Shown: piece by piece, positions 43,035 through 52,277 of the stretch
Layout: every line of letters begins with the position of its first letter
How positions within the stretch are numbered: position 1 is the first letter of the stretch
DNA from: JBCAXA01 sp039183535
GTDB taxonomy: Bacteria > Pseudomonadota > Gammaproteobacteria > Steroidobacterales > Woeseiaceae
DNA length: 64,000 bases
NCBI GenBank assembly: GCA_039183535.1
Contig: JBCDBO010000002.1
Coordinates: 65,259-129,258, forward strand
Direction of reading: 5' to 3'
Program-made: the position numbers and the translations under genes
The notes under the pieces: generated by a model
Told to the model about the DNA's origin: nothing
What the model saw: only the letters and a program-made list of their open reading frames with translations
The model's database searches: none

Positions 43035-45539
43035 ATGATCCGTTTTTTACGCTTTGCGCTGTTTGTTATCGGCCTCGCTGGTGCGGCCGGTATTGCCGTA
43101 ACGGGCGGCGTTCTCGGCGGCTACTTTTACGAGTCGCCGAATTTGCCGCCGGCCGAGACCATTCGCGACATACCGCTGAAAGTGCCGCTGCGCGTTTATA
43201 CCCGCGACGGCAAGCTGATCGCGGAGATCGGTGAGGAGCGGCGCACGCCGGTCGATTTCGACGAGCTGCCCGACTTGGTCGTGCACGCCCTGCTAGCGGC
43301 GGAAGATGACCGCTTTTTCGCCCACCCAGGGGTCGACTACCAAGGCCTGCTGCGGGCTGCCTACAAGTTTGCGCTGTCGGGCCGCCGTGCCCAGGGCGGC
43401 AGCACGATCACGATGCAGCTGGCCCGCGACTACTATCTCAACCGCGACCGCCGCTTCGTTCGAAAAATCCGCGAGATCTTCCTCGCCTGGCGAATCGAAC
43501 AGGAGTTCTCGAAAGAAGACATCTTGGCGATGTTTCTGAACAAGATGTTCTTCGGGCAGCGCGCCTATGGCGTGGCCGCAGCGGCGCAAGTGTATTTCGA
43601 CAAAACGCTGGATGAGCTGAACGCGGCGGAAGCGGCGACGATCGTCGGCACGCTGGCTGCACCGTCGCGGTACAACCCTGTTAGCGGACCAGATAACGCC
43701 CGCAGTCGCCGTGGTTACGTGCTGCGGCGCATGCGTGAGCTGAACTACCTGACCGATGCGGAGTATGACGAGGCCATGGACTACCCGCTCGAGTCTGAAT
43801 TGCACGGACCCGACGTCGAGGTGTACGCACCTTACCTGGCCGAAATGGTTCGCCTCAAAATGCTGGAGCGCTTCGGCGACACCATTTACTCGGCCGGTTA
43901 CCGGGTCTACACGACGGTCGATTCGAAGCTACAAACAGCGGCGAACTACGCACTCGAAAACGGGTTGTTGGAATACGACCGGCGCCACGGTTTTCGCGGT
44001 CCGTTGGCAACGCTTGCCGATGTCAGCGCCCCGAGCGACGCGCTGACGAGCGCCGAACAACAAGCGCTTCGCGATCACCCGGAGTACGGGCCGCTGCAGG
44101 TAGCCTTAGTTCGCGCCGTCGGCGAAAAAACCGCCACAGTCACGCTGCGCGACGAGTCAACCCGAACACTCGAATTTGCGGGCCTGTCGTGGGCTCGCGA
44201 GTATATCGACGATGACACCCGCGGACCCGAGATCGAAGCGGCCACGGACATCCTGGCGGCGGGCGACATTGTCTATGTGATTCCGACCGTCACGGGCGAC
44301 ATCGCGCTGGCGCAACTGCCCATTGTTCAAGGTGCGGTCGTCGCACTGGACCCGAACGACGGCGCGGTGGCAGCGCTTGAAGGCGGTTTCGATTATCGCG
44401 CCAGTAAATTCAACCGTGCCGTCCAAATCAAACGCCAACCCGGTTCGACCTTTAAACCGTTTATCTACTCCGCGGCACTCGAACAAGGCATGACGGCGGC
44501 GACTATTATTAATGACTCGCCGGTCGTGTTGGAGTCGGACGAACTCGAAAAAGACTACCGCCCCATCAACTACGGCGGGCGCTTCCACGGCCCGACGCCG
44601 TTACGCGAGGCGTTGTACCGATCATTCAATTTAGTGTCGGTGCGAATTTTGTTGCGGATCGGCCTCGGCAACGCGATACGCCATTTGCGGCAGTTCGGTT
44701 TCGACGGGGACGAAACACCTCGCGATACATCGTTGGCGCTTGGCAGTGGCGCGATGTCACCGCTCAAGCTCGCCACCGGTTATGCCGTGTTTGCCAATAC
44801 TGGCTATAAGGTCGAGCCGTACTTCATCGATCGTATCGTCGACACCACTGGCGCCGTGCTCGAGCGAGCGAAACCGTTGGTGGTCTGTGAAATTTGCCAA
44901 GTCGACGAGGAGGCTCCGGAAGACGCCGCACCCGTACTAACGCCGGCAATGGCGACCGCGACATCGATCGAGTCCTACCGACCCGACGCCAATGAAGCGC
45001 CAGAGTTGTTTGCCGGCACGAACCTCGCCGAACGCGTTCTCGAAATTCGCAACGCCTGGCTTATCAGCGACATCATGCGCGATGTCATTCGCCGCGGTAC
45101 AGGCGTGCGCGCCAACGCGTTAGGCCGTACCGATTTGTCCGGCAAGACCGGCACGTCAAATGACCGTCGCGATGCCTGGTTTGCAGGCTTCAATCGCGAC
45201 CTCGTGGCAACGGTATGGGTCGGCTTCGATGCGGATCGTCCTTTGGGCGGTCGCGAAGAAGGCTCGCGCACCGCCTTACCCATTTGGATGCGGTTTATCG
45301 AGTTGGTAATGAACGGCGTGCCGAACCATATGGCCCCGCAACCGTCAGGCATGACGACCGTACGAATATCGCGCGAGACCGGTGAATTGCCGCGACCCGG
45401 CGATGTGAATATTGTCTTTGAAACGTTCCGCGACGAGTACGCGCCACGCCCTGACTTTGCCGATCCAACGGCGCCGCTCGGTGGTGACCCGTTCAACACC
45501 GACGAACTTGCGGATTCGGCCGAGGATCCTTTGTTCTAG
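43035..45539 (+). CDS. mrcA: Class A penicillin-binding protein 1A
   Basis: 834 residues from ATG 43035 (IRFLRFALFVIGLAG); the frame is also open from 43002. One N-terminal membrane helix. The glycosyltransferase domain (about 45-225) has EDDRFFAHPGVDYQG and GGSTITMQLARD. The transpeptidase domain has the SxxK nucleophile in PGSTFKPF, SFN as the SxN triad and SGKTGTS as the KTG triad, all intact. PBP1A polymerises and cross-links peptidoglycan. Divergent placement from pilM is conserved in many gammaproteobacteria. The next gene starts 19 bp downstream. Confidence 0.95.
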   Translation: MIRFLRFALFVIGLAGAAGIAVTGGVLGGYFYESPNLPPAETIRDIPLKVPLRVYTRDGKLIAEIGEERRTPVDFDELPDLVVHALLAAEDDRFFAHPGVDYQGLLRAAYKFALSGRRAQGGSTITMQLARDYYLNRDRRFVRKIREIFLAWRIEQEFSKEDILAMFLNKMFFGQRAYGVAAAAQVYFDKTLDELNAAEAATIVGTLAAPSRYNPVSGPDNARSRRGYVLRRMRELNYLTDAEYDEAMDYPLESELHGPDVEVYAPYLAEMVRLKMLERFGDTIYSAGYRVYTTVDSKLQTAANYALENGLLEYDRRHGFRGPLATLADVSAPSDALTSAEQQALRDHPEYGPLQVALVRAVGEKTATVTLRDESTRTLEFAGLSWAREYIDDDTRGPEIEAATDILAAGDIVYVIPTVTGDIALAQLPIVQGAVVALDPNDGAVAALEGGFDYRASKFNRAVQIKRQPGSTFKPFIYSAALEQGMTAATIINDSPVVLESDELEKDYRPINYGGRFHGPTPLREALYRSFNLVSVRILLRIGLGNAIRHLRQFGFDGDETPRDTSLALGSGAMSPLKLATGYAVFANTGYKVEPYFIDRIVDTTGAVLERAKPLVVCEICQVDEEAPEDAAPVLTPAMATATSIESYRPDANEAPELFAGTNLAERVLEIRNAWLISDIMRDVIRRGTGVRANALGRTDLSGKTGTSNDRRDAWFAGFNRDLVATVWVGFDADRPLGGREEGSRTALPIWMRFIELVMNGVPNHMAPQPSGMTTVRISRETGELPRPGDVNIVFETFRDEYAPRPDFADPTAPLGGDPFNTDELADSAEDPLF

Positions 45540-45558
45540 CGGCGACGAGAAGACAGCC

Positions 45559-46188
45559 ATGGGCAAGCACGACGATCACGAACGACTGCGGGCACAAGTC
45601 GCCCAGGAAGCCGCGCGAATTATCGCTGAGCAAGGTATCGACAACTTCGGTCAGGCGAAACGCAAAGCTGGCGCCAGGCTCAACATTCGCGGCCGCGCCG
45701 CACTGCCAACCAACGCTGAGATTGAACGCGCGCTAGTCGAACATCAGGCCTTGTTCGGACGCGAAGCCCACACAAACCATATCGAACAGTTGCGCCGTGC
45801 GGCGTTGCAAGCCATGGAGCGCCTGCAAGCATTCACACCGCGTCTGGTTGGCCCGGTCGCCGCCGGCACGGCGGGTGAAGGCGCGGCGATCAACCTGCAT
45901 GTGTTTACCGATACGCCGGAAGACGTTCTGTTTACGCTCGAGAATGCTGGCTTTGCCGTCGACTCGTATCAACGTCGCCTCAAGAACCGGCGCGATGCGA
46001 CCAGCACGTTCCCCGGCTACGCATTTCGTATCGATGACGCCGATGTTGAAGCAACCGTGTTTCCCGTCGACGGTTTGCGCCAAGCACCGTGCAGCCCGGT
46101 CGATGGCCGACCGATGAAACGGTTGCGCGCGGAGCAAATCGAACAACTGCTAGCCGAATCGGCGTTGCTAACGGCCGTCAGCGCCTAA
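45559..46188 (+). CDS. Conserved hypothetical protein (nucleotidyltransferase-like label possible)
   Basis: 209 residues from ATG 45559; the frame opens earlier inside mrcA but the sequence after the ATG (GKHDDHERLRAQVAQEAARII) looks like a native start. The N-terminal part has AARIIAEQGIDNFGQAKRKAGARL and LPTNAEIERALVEHQALF, which I recall from a family of about 200-residue proteins in Xanthomonadales and relatives, without a known activity. The C-terminal half is alpha/beta with LHVFTDTPEDVLFTLENAGF. No catalytic motif is certain. It probably shares the mrcA transcript. Confidence 0.65.
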   Translation: MGKHDDHERLRAQVAQEAARIIAEQGIDNFGQAKRKAGARLNIRGRAALPTNAEIERALVEHQALFGREAHTNHIEQLRRAALQAMERLQAFTPRLVGPVAAGTAGEGAAINLHVFTDTPEDVLFTLENAGFAVDSYQRRLKNRRDATSTFPGYAFRIDDADVEATVFPVDGLRQAPCSPVDGRPMKRLRAEQIEQLLAESALLTAVSA

Positions 46189-46212
46189 GTACCAAATTAG
46201 GACAATCCCCAA

Positions 46213-46495
46213 TGTAGGAGCGGCGTCCCGCCGCGATCAAGCCGCGGCCAACCACAACGCCGCCATCATCGGGCCGAGACGGCCCTCCTTCATCCGAATC
46301 ACAACCAACATATGTAGGAGCGGCGTCTCGCCGCGATCAAGCCGCGAACAACCACAACGCCACCACCATCGGGCCGAGACGGCCCACCCACATCCGCATC
46401 ACAACCAACGTATGTAGGAGCGGCGTCCCCGCCGCGATCAAACCGCGGCTAACCACAAGGCCACCACCATCAGGCCGAGACGGCCCTCCTACAGC
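46213..46495. repeat. Three 100-bp tandem units of paired palindromes (REP/BIME-like)
   Basis: Units begin with TGTAGGAGCGGCGTC at 46213, 46313 and 46413 (exact 100-bp period; the third carries one extra C and is shorter). Each unit holds two facing elements: a head with stem GCGGCG-TCC-CGCCGC (46220-46234 in unit 1) and a tail with stem GGGCCG-AGA-CGGCCC (46271-46285). The tail is a reverse copy of the same family, clearest in the third unit where it ends CTCCTACA. The array fills most of the 333-bp gap between the convergent 45559 gene and gltA and could fold as terminators for both. Confidence 0.9.
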
Positions 46496-46521
46496 TCGGT
46501 TCGGCGTGACGCCAACGGCTG

Positions 46522-47811
<1,290 letters not shown>

Positions 47812-47965
47812 CGGGCACGTCCTTCATGGCATGGATGGCACTCACCGTAAGAGCGAGATGCCGAGATTGTTTTGTCCGCCCGAACGTCGGCGGCGGCGCC
47901 AATGAGCCGGCCTGGTCGGCAGCGGGTTGTCAGGTTGACGCGCCCATCGAGGGCAGGTCGGGCGG

Positions 47966-48169
47966 TCAGGACCGCGTGTATTTTCGCCGAAACTTGTCGA
48001 CCCGGCCACCGGCATCGACGATTTTTTGCTGTCCGGTGTAAAACGGGTGGCAACTCGAACAAATCTCGACCTGCAGCGGACCCTGGTACGTCGACCGCGT
48101 CGTGAACGTGTTCCCGCAGCTGCAAGACACGACCAAGTCGTCGTAACTGGGATGAATCTCGACTCTCAT
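47966..48169 (-). CDS. rpmE: 50S ribosomal protein L31, zinc-binding form
   Basis: 67 residues from ATG 48169 (RVEIHPSYDDLVVSCSCGN); the frame runs back to 48292 without family resemblance. Cysteines at 16, 18, 37 and 40 (CSCGN and CSSCHPF) form the zinc site of the C+ type. GGRVDKFRRKY is the usual C-terminus. A promoter is placed 55 bases upstream, and an unusual cluster of DnaA-like boxes lies above it. Confidence 0.95.
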   Translation of the reverse strand: MRVEIHPSYDDLVVSCSCGNTFTTRSTYQGPLQVEICSSCHPFYTGQQKIVDAGGRVDKFRRKYTRS

Positions 48170-48223
48170 GGCTGCAAAGTCCGGGTCGCGCCATGCTCGC
48201 GCGGCCCACAAAAAAGGCCGCGT

Positions 48224-48252
48224 AGAATAACGATTCGGCCGTTCGCCGGCAA
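48224..48252 (-). promoter_or_regulatory. Probable rpmE promoter
   Basis: On the minus strand TTGCCG (48252-48247) and TATTCT (48229-48224) are 17 bases apart. An inverted repeat CGCGGCC/GGCCGCG (48200-48222) begins just downstream of the -10, at about the start of transcription. Confidence 0.4.
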
Positions 48253-48284
48253 GTGTTGCAGTGCAGCAGATCACCGGGCACTGC

Positions 48285-48497
48285 TTATTCACAGAACCTG
48301 TGGATAAGTCTGTGGATGAACACTGATTAACCCACTGAAAGCCGCGGTTTCATTACATTGCGGTTACAATGGTCAAAATCTGTTCAAAATATTATTTCTA
48401 TTAAAAACAGTTGTTTACAGGAATTAAAACAGAGGTTAAATCAACTAAGCACACCGTTGGAGCCAAAAACTAGGGCTTTTGCCGAGATTGTGCATAA
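48285..48497. other. Cluster of DnaA-box 9-mers with AT-rich stretch (origin-like)
   Basis: Within the 374-bp rpmE-hemW gap are TTATTCACA on the plus strand (48285-48293), TTATCCACA on the minus strand (48299-48307), TCATCCACA on the minus strand (48311-48319, one mismatch) and TTATGCACA on the minus strand (48489-48497). Three are perfect matches to the E. coli consensus TTATNCACA. Between the first three and the last lies an AT-rich tract (about 48341-48460) unlike the GC-rich surroundings, including TTCAAAATATTATTTCTATT. The combination is that of a bacterial replication origin or another DnaA-binding locus. No dnaA, dnaN or gidA gene is in view. Confidence 0.55.
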
Positions 48498-48543
48498 ATC
48501 GGCCGGTCGAGCTGTCAGATCCCGTTTACAGGCAGCTTTTTTC

Positions 48544-49683
48544 CTACGGGAGAAAAAGCGTCTGTAAGTCATTCAAAAACCGATACCCAAGAGGTGATGC
48601 CCGGAATTTCCCGGGCGCTGGTCGTTCGAGCAAACCGCGTCCCTCGGCCGTCGCCAAACAATCCTGCAGCGCATTGGCGGCCGCGGCATCGAGGGTCGGC
48701 AAGGCATCGAAACGATGTCCATCGGTCAAACGCAAGGTGTTCAAGAAAAACTCAAAGGCCACCTGCGACGACGAAATCGGCGTTAACGCGTCATCGAGCG
48801 CGGGCCGCGCCCGCTGATAGCGACGCGGATTGCGCGGCCGCTCGTACCGGGCCGGCCAGCCAGCAGAGTCGGTCAACTTGCCGTGCGCGCCAGCACCGAG
48901 CGCCAAGTAATCGCCGAAGCGCCAGTAGTTCAGATTATGACGACAGCGCCGGCCCGGTCGTGCGTAGGCCGAGACTTCGTAACGTTCAAACCCAGCCGCA
49001 CTCAATAAGGCGAGCCCGGCATCTTGCATGGCGGCCACGGTATCGTCGTCCGGAAGCGGCGGCGGCTTGTGGTGAAAGCGCGTGCCCGGCTCGAGCGTCA
49101 GCTGATACCACGAGACGTGCTCGGGCGGATCGTCGAGAACGACCTCGAGATCCGCCAGCGCCGCTGCAACCCGTTGGCCAGGCAGTGCGTACATGATGTC
49201 GAGATTGACGTTATCGAACCCAGCTGCTCGCGCCGTTGCTAGGGCTGCCTTGGCCTCGGTTGCACTGTGCTGGCGGCCCAAAATCGCCAGGGCGTCGGCG
49301 TCGAATGTCTGAATGCCGATCGACAGACGGTTGACGCCGGCAGCTCGGTATTGATCAAGGCGCGCTAATTCGACCGAACCCGGATTGGCTTCAAGCGTAA
49401 CCTCGATGTCGGTCGGACAATCGAAGGTCTGGCGCAACGCGCTTAGAACCGTCTCGATGGCGTGACCCGGGAAGAGGCTCGGCGTGCCGCCACCGATAAA
49501 GATGCTGCAAAGGGTTCGACCGTGCACCGAGCGGTGCTGAACCGCGATGTCCTCGCACAGCGCAGCAACGTAAGCATCGATCGGCATATCGCCATCGATG
49601 GCATAGGAATTGAAATCGCAGTACGGGCACTTTGACTCACACCACGGCAAGTGCAGATACAGACCAAGGTCGCTCGCGGCCAC
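48544..49683 (-). CDS. hemW: HemW-type radical SAM protein
   Basis: 379 residues from GTG 49683 (E. coli HemW 378). It is the haem chaperone formerly annotated as oxygen-independent coproporphyrinogen oxidase. The radical SAM cluster is in LPWCESKCPYCDF (CxxxCxxC with CDF), followed by FIGGGTPSLF, EANPGS and the HNLNYWRFGDYLALGAGAHG region. HemW lacks the extra N-terminal tail that marks true HemN, and the length here fits HemW. It is co-directional with rdgB and rph (ten bases after rdgB), the common rph-rdgB-hemW order. Confidence 0.93.
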   Translation of the reverse strand: MAASDLGLYLHLPWCESKCPYCDFNSYAIDGDMPIDAYVAALCEDIAVQHRSVHGRTLCSIFIGGGTPSLFPGHAIETVLSALRQTFDCPTDIEVTLEANPGSVELARLDQYRAAGVNRLSIGIQTFDADALAILGRQHSATEAKAALATARAAGFDNVNLDIMYALPGQRVAAALADLEVVLDDPPEHVSWYQLTLEPGTRFHHKPPPLPDDDTVAAMQDAGLALLSAAGFERYEVSAYARPGRRCRHNLNYWRFGDYLALGAGAHGKLTDSAGWPARYERPRNPRRYQRARPALDDALTPISSSQVAFEFFLNTLRLTDGHRFDALPTLDAAAANALQDCLATAEGRGLLERPAPGKFRASPLGYRFLNDLQTLFLP

Positions 49684-49692
49684 CGTATCGAC

Positions 49693-50295
49693 TCAGTGAC
49701 GCCGTTCGCTGAGGCGCTCAACGAGCTCCGCCAGCGCTTTACCGCGATGACTGATTCGATTTTTAGCGGCCGGGTCTAACTCGCCGCCTGTGCGCTCGGC
49801 GGCCGGATCGACAAAGATGGGATCGTAACCAAAGCCGTTGTCACCGCGCGGCTCAGCGGCGATGTAACCCGACCAAATCCCCTCGCAAATAATCGGCACC
49901 GGATCATCGGCGCTAGCGAGATAAACAAGCACACAGTGAAAATGCGCGGACCGCTCGGCCGGCGTTTGTAAGGTGCTGAGGGCAGTGAGCAACTTGGCGT
50001 TGTTGGCCGATGCTGCTGCCTCGGGTCCAGCATAGCGGGCCGAATAGATGCCGGGCCGCCCACCGAGTGCGTCGACAGCCAGGCCTGAATCGTCGGCTAA
50101 CACGGGTAAGCCAGTAATACGCGACGCGTAACGCGCTTTGATCAGCGCATTCTCGACGAAGGTAAGGCCGGTTTCGGCAACCGCGCCGATGCCATGTTCG
50201 CTTTGCGGCTCGAGCGAATAGCCGAGCGGCTCTAGCAGTGTTTTCATCTCGACCAACTTGCCGGCGTTACCTGACGCCAGAACGAGTCGTGCCAC
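49693..50295 (-). CDS. rdgB: dITP/XTP pyrophosphatase (HAM1 family)
   Basis: 200 residues from GTG 50295. RdgB removes non-canonical purine nucleotides such as dITP and XTP. LVLASGNAGKLVEM (phosphate loop), ADDSGLAVDALGG (metal site) and GFGYDPIFVDP (base recognition), with SHRGKAL near the end, are the canonical motifs. One base separates it from the rph stop. Confidence 0.95.
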   Translation of the reverse strand: MARLVLASGNAGKLVEMKTLLEPLGYSLEPQSEHGIGAVAETGLTFVENALIKARYASRITGLPVLADDSGLAVDALGGRPGIYSARYAGPEAAASANNAKLLTALSTLQTPAERSAHFHCVLVYLASADDPVPIICEGIWSGYIAAEPRGDNGFGYDPIFVDPAAERTGGELDPAAKNRISHRGKALAELVERLSERRH

Positions 50296-50296
50296 G

Positions 50297-51025
50297 CTAA
50301 GCCTGGTGGCGAGCTAGCAGATCAGACTGCAGCGCCATCAGCTCCTTAATACCCTTGTCTGCCAATTCGAGCATCGCGTCGAGCTCGTTGCGCCGAAACG
50401 CGTGGCCCTCGGCGGTGCCCTGAACTTCGATAAACCCGCCGCCGTCGTTCATCACGATATTCATGTCCGTCTCGGCTTTCGAATCCTCAGCGTAATCGAG
50501 ATCGAGTACCGGCACACCGTCGAAAACACCGACCGACACGGCCGCTACTTGGCCGTGCAGCGGGTTGCGTTTTAGGCGGCCAGCGGCGCGCTCGCGGTTT
50601 AGCGCTAACGCGAGCGCAGCGTAACCGCCGGTAATTGACGCGGTGCGCGTGCCGCCATCGGCTTGAATAACGTCGCAATCGACGGTCACGCTAATCTCGC
50701 CGAGCGCACGAAGATCAACCGCCGCGCGCAATGAACGACCGATCAGGCGCTGGATCTCCTGCGTCCGCCCGCTCTGCTTGCCACGCGCCGCTTCGCGTTG
50801 GCCACGTGTATGGGTCGCGCGCGGCAACATACCGTATTCGGCAGTGACCCAACCCTGGCCCTGGCCGCGCAGCCACGGTGGCACTCGCGTCTCAACGCTG
50901 GCTGTACAGAGCACGTGCGTATCGCCGGCACGAATCAATACCGACCCCTCGGCATGGCAAGTGACATCGGCCTCTAGCTGACAAAAGCGCAGTTCATCGG
51001 CCGCGCGGCCGCTGGGTCGGGACAT
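50297..51025 (-). CDS. rph: Ribonuclease PH
   Basis: 242 residues from ATG 51025 (SRPSGRAADELR), the family's start; a GTG at 51037 is unlikely. RNase PH trims tRNA 3' ends by phosphorolysis. RGQGQGWVTAEYGMLPRATHTR carries the phosphate-binding arginines, and CDVIQADGGTRTASITGGYAAL and LDLDYAEDSKAETDMN are conserved. It is complete at the C-terminus. It heads the rph-rdgB-hemW operon. Confidence 0.95.
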   Translation of the reverse strand: MSRPSGRAADELRFCQLEADVTCHAEGSVLIRAGDTHVLCTASVETRVPPWLRGQGQGWVTAEYGMLPRATHTRGQREAARGKQSGRTQEIQRLIGRSLRAAVDLRALGEISVTVDCDVIQADGGTRTASITGGYAALALALNRERAAGRLKRNPLHGQVAAVSVGVFDGVPVLDLDYAEDSKAETDMNIVMNDGGGFIEVQGTAEGHAFRRNELDAMLELADKGIKELMALQSDLLARHQA

Positions 51026-51096
51026 GCAATACACCATCGAGAATCAAAAAACGCCGCCGGAGAATACACGAAGTAATGAAATTGGATCGGGGTTTG

Positions 51097-51277
51097 GCGT
51101 TGCGGCGAACGAAGGTGTGGTAGGGCCGTCGCGGCCCGATGGCGACGGCGTTGTTGGTCGGCGCTGCTGATCGCGGCGGAACGCCGCTCCTACAGCGGGG
51201 GTTACCGTAGCGGTGAACCGACGGCGGTGTTCAGCGTTGCGGCAAACAAGGGTGTAGGAGGGCCGTCCCGGCCCGAT
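51097..51277. repeat. Second group of REP-like palindromes
   Basis: Three elements of the family seen at 46.2 kb: a plus-oriented one with stem GGGCCG-TCG-CGGCCC (51123-51137), a reversed one (51169-51194, ending CGCTCCTACA) and a plus one starting TGTAGGAGGGCCGTC (51253-51277). The first and last sit in a degenerate direct repeat of about 45 bases (from 51097 and 51233, each opening GCGTTGCGGC). They fill most of the 265-bp gap between the rph start and the PP2C stop. Confidence 0.85.
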
Positions 51278-51290
51278 TCAAACAATCTAG

Positions 51291-52070
51291 CTAACCGAGC
51301 CAACGCAACGAGGTGGCGGTCGTGTTATCCGAATACGGTGCATTCGCACCAACCGCTAAATCCACCATCTCGCGCAATGAATCGATCAACGGCTGATCAT
51401 CACGGCCGGCCATGCGCGCCAAGTCTTTCTCGGCAAGGCCCGACCACAACCCATCGGTGCAGGCGATAAGCGTATCGCCCGCGCGGAGTTTCTTTTTACT
51501 CGACACGGTGATGCTCGGTAATGCGTCGTCGCCGCCGAGACACGACTCGACGAAATTTCGCATAGGGTGGGTTTTAAGTTGGTGCTCTTTGATCACACCT
51601 TCTTGCAACAACACCTCAACATGACTGTGATCACGGGTGCGGTCGCTCACCCGCCCATCGCGCAATAGGTAAACCCGTGAGTCTCCCACGTGGGCAAAGT
51701 AAGCGGCGCGGTCTTGCACCAAACAAACCGCGCCGGTGGCGCGAGGACGATCGTCGACCGGCACCTCGGCGGTATCGTTAACGATGGCGTCGTGGGCACG
51801 CCCTAACGCCAAATAGAGAAAACCCTGCGGATCGAAGATGGGCTTACGGGCCTCGTTAAACAGCGCTTCCAACGTCTGCAATGCCACATCGGCAGCGCGG
51901 GCCCCATCGAGATGGCCGCCCATGCCGTCGAACGTCAGCAGTAGCGCAGCGTTGTCGGCCACAACGATCTTGGCTTTGTCCTGATTTTCTTTACGATCAC
52001 CGCGCACGGAGATCTTGCCGTATTCGATACGCACGTTCTTTCGTTTACCCAGCGCGGTTGTCCCGGCCAC
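51291..52070 (-). CDS. PP2C-family serine/threonine phosphatase
   Basis: 259 residues from GTG 52070 without a clear ribosome site. Metal-binding motifs of the PPM/PP2C family are present: SVRGDRKENQDK, LLTFDGMGGHLDG, FAHVGDSRVYLLR, IACTDGLWSGL and SDNTTATSLRW. In related bacteria a PP2C gene at this locus is paired with a serine/threonine kinase gene; none is seen here, where yicC begins 207 bp away on the other strand. A role in reversing Ser/Thr phosphorylation is expected; the substrate is unknown. Confidence 0.88.
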   Translation of the reverse strand: MAGTTALGKRKNVRIEYGKISVRGDRKENQDKAKIVVADNAALLLTFDGMGGHLDGARAADVALQTLEALFNEARKPIFDPQGFLYLALGRAHDAIVNDTAEVPVDDRPRATGAVCLVQDRAAYFAHVGDSRVYLLRDGRVSDRTRDHSHVEVLLQEGVIKEHQLKTHPMRNFVESCLGGDDALPSITVSSKKKLRAGDTLIACTDGLWSGLAEKDLARMAGRDDQPLIDSLREMVDLAVGANAPYSDNTTATSLRWLG

Positions 52071-52277
52071 GCGCTTTTTTCCAAACTGCCCGAAGTATTA
52101 TTGGAATCATCGTCCGGGTCTGTCGCCGACGTCACAATTGAGCAATAAAATCGGCGTTTTAGCCAATATTTCTCGTCGTATGCGAAAACGCAGCCGCGTC
52201 ATGATTTTGGCGGTACCATCTCGCGTTCTCGCCGTTCCGGTCGAGACAGTCCAATAAGCCCACACTGGAGGTAGGCT

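Noticed and set aside
42784..43038. 84-codon plus-strand ORF overlapping the mrcA leader
   Set aside because: It has no ribosome site and its product is low in hydrophobic core residues; the 59-codon ORF in another frame has a better start and ends neatly before mrcA.
46213..46495. Tandem repeats as a possible CRISPR array
   Set aside because: The whole 100-bp unit repeats, with no unique spacers between short repeats, and no cas genes are in the window.
48200..48222. Inverted repeat CGCGGCC/GGCCGCG as an L31 leader attenuator for rpmE
   Set aside because: The best rpmE promoter puts the transcription start inside this repeat, so the hairpin would not be fully transcribed.
48358..48567. Plus-strand ORF of 69 codons in the rpmE-hemW gap
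   Set aside because: It lies in the AT-rich origin-like stretch, runs into the hemW 3' end on the other strand and has no ribosome site or family resemblance.
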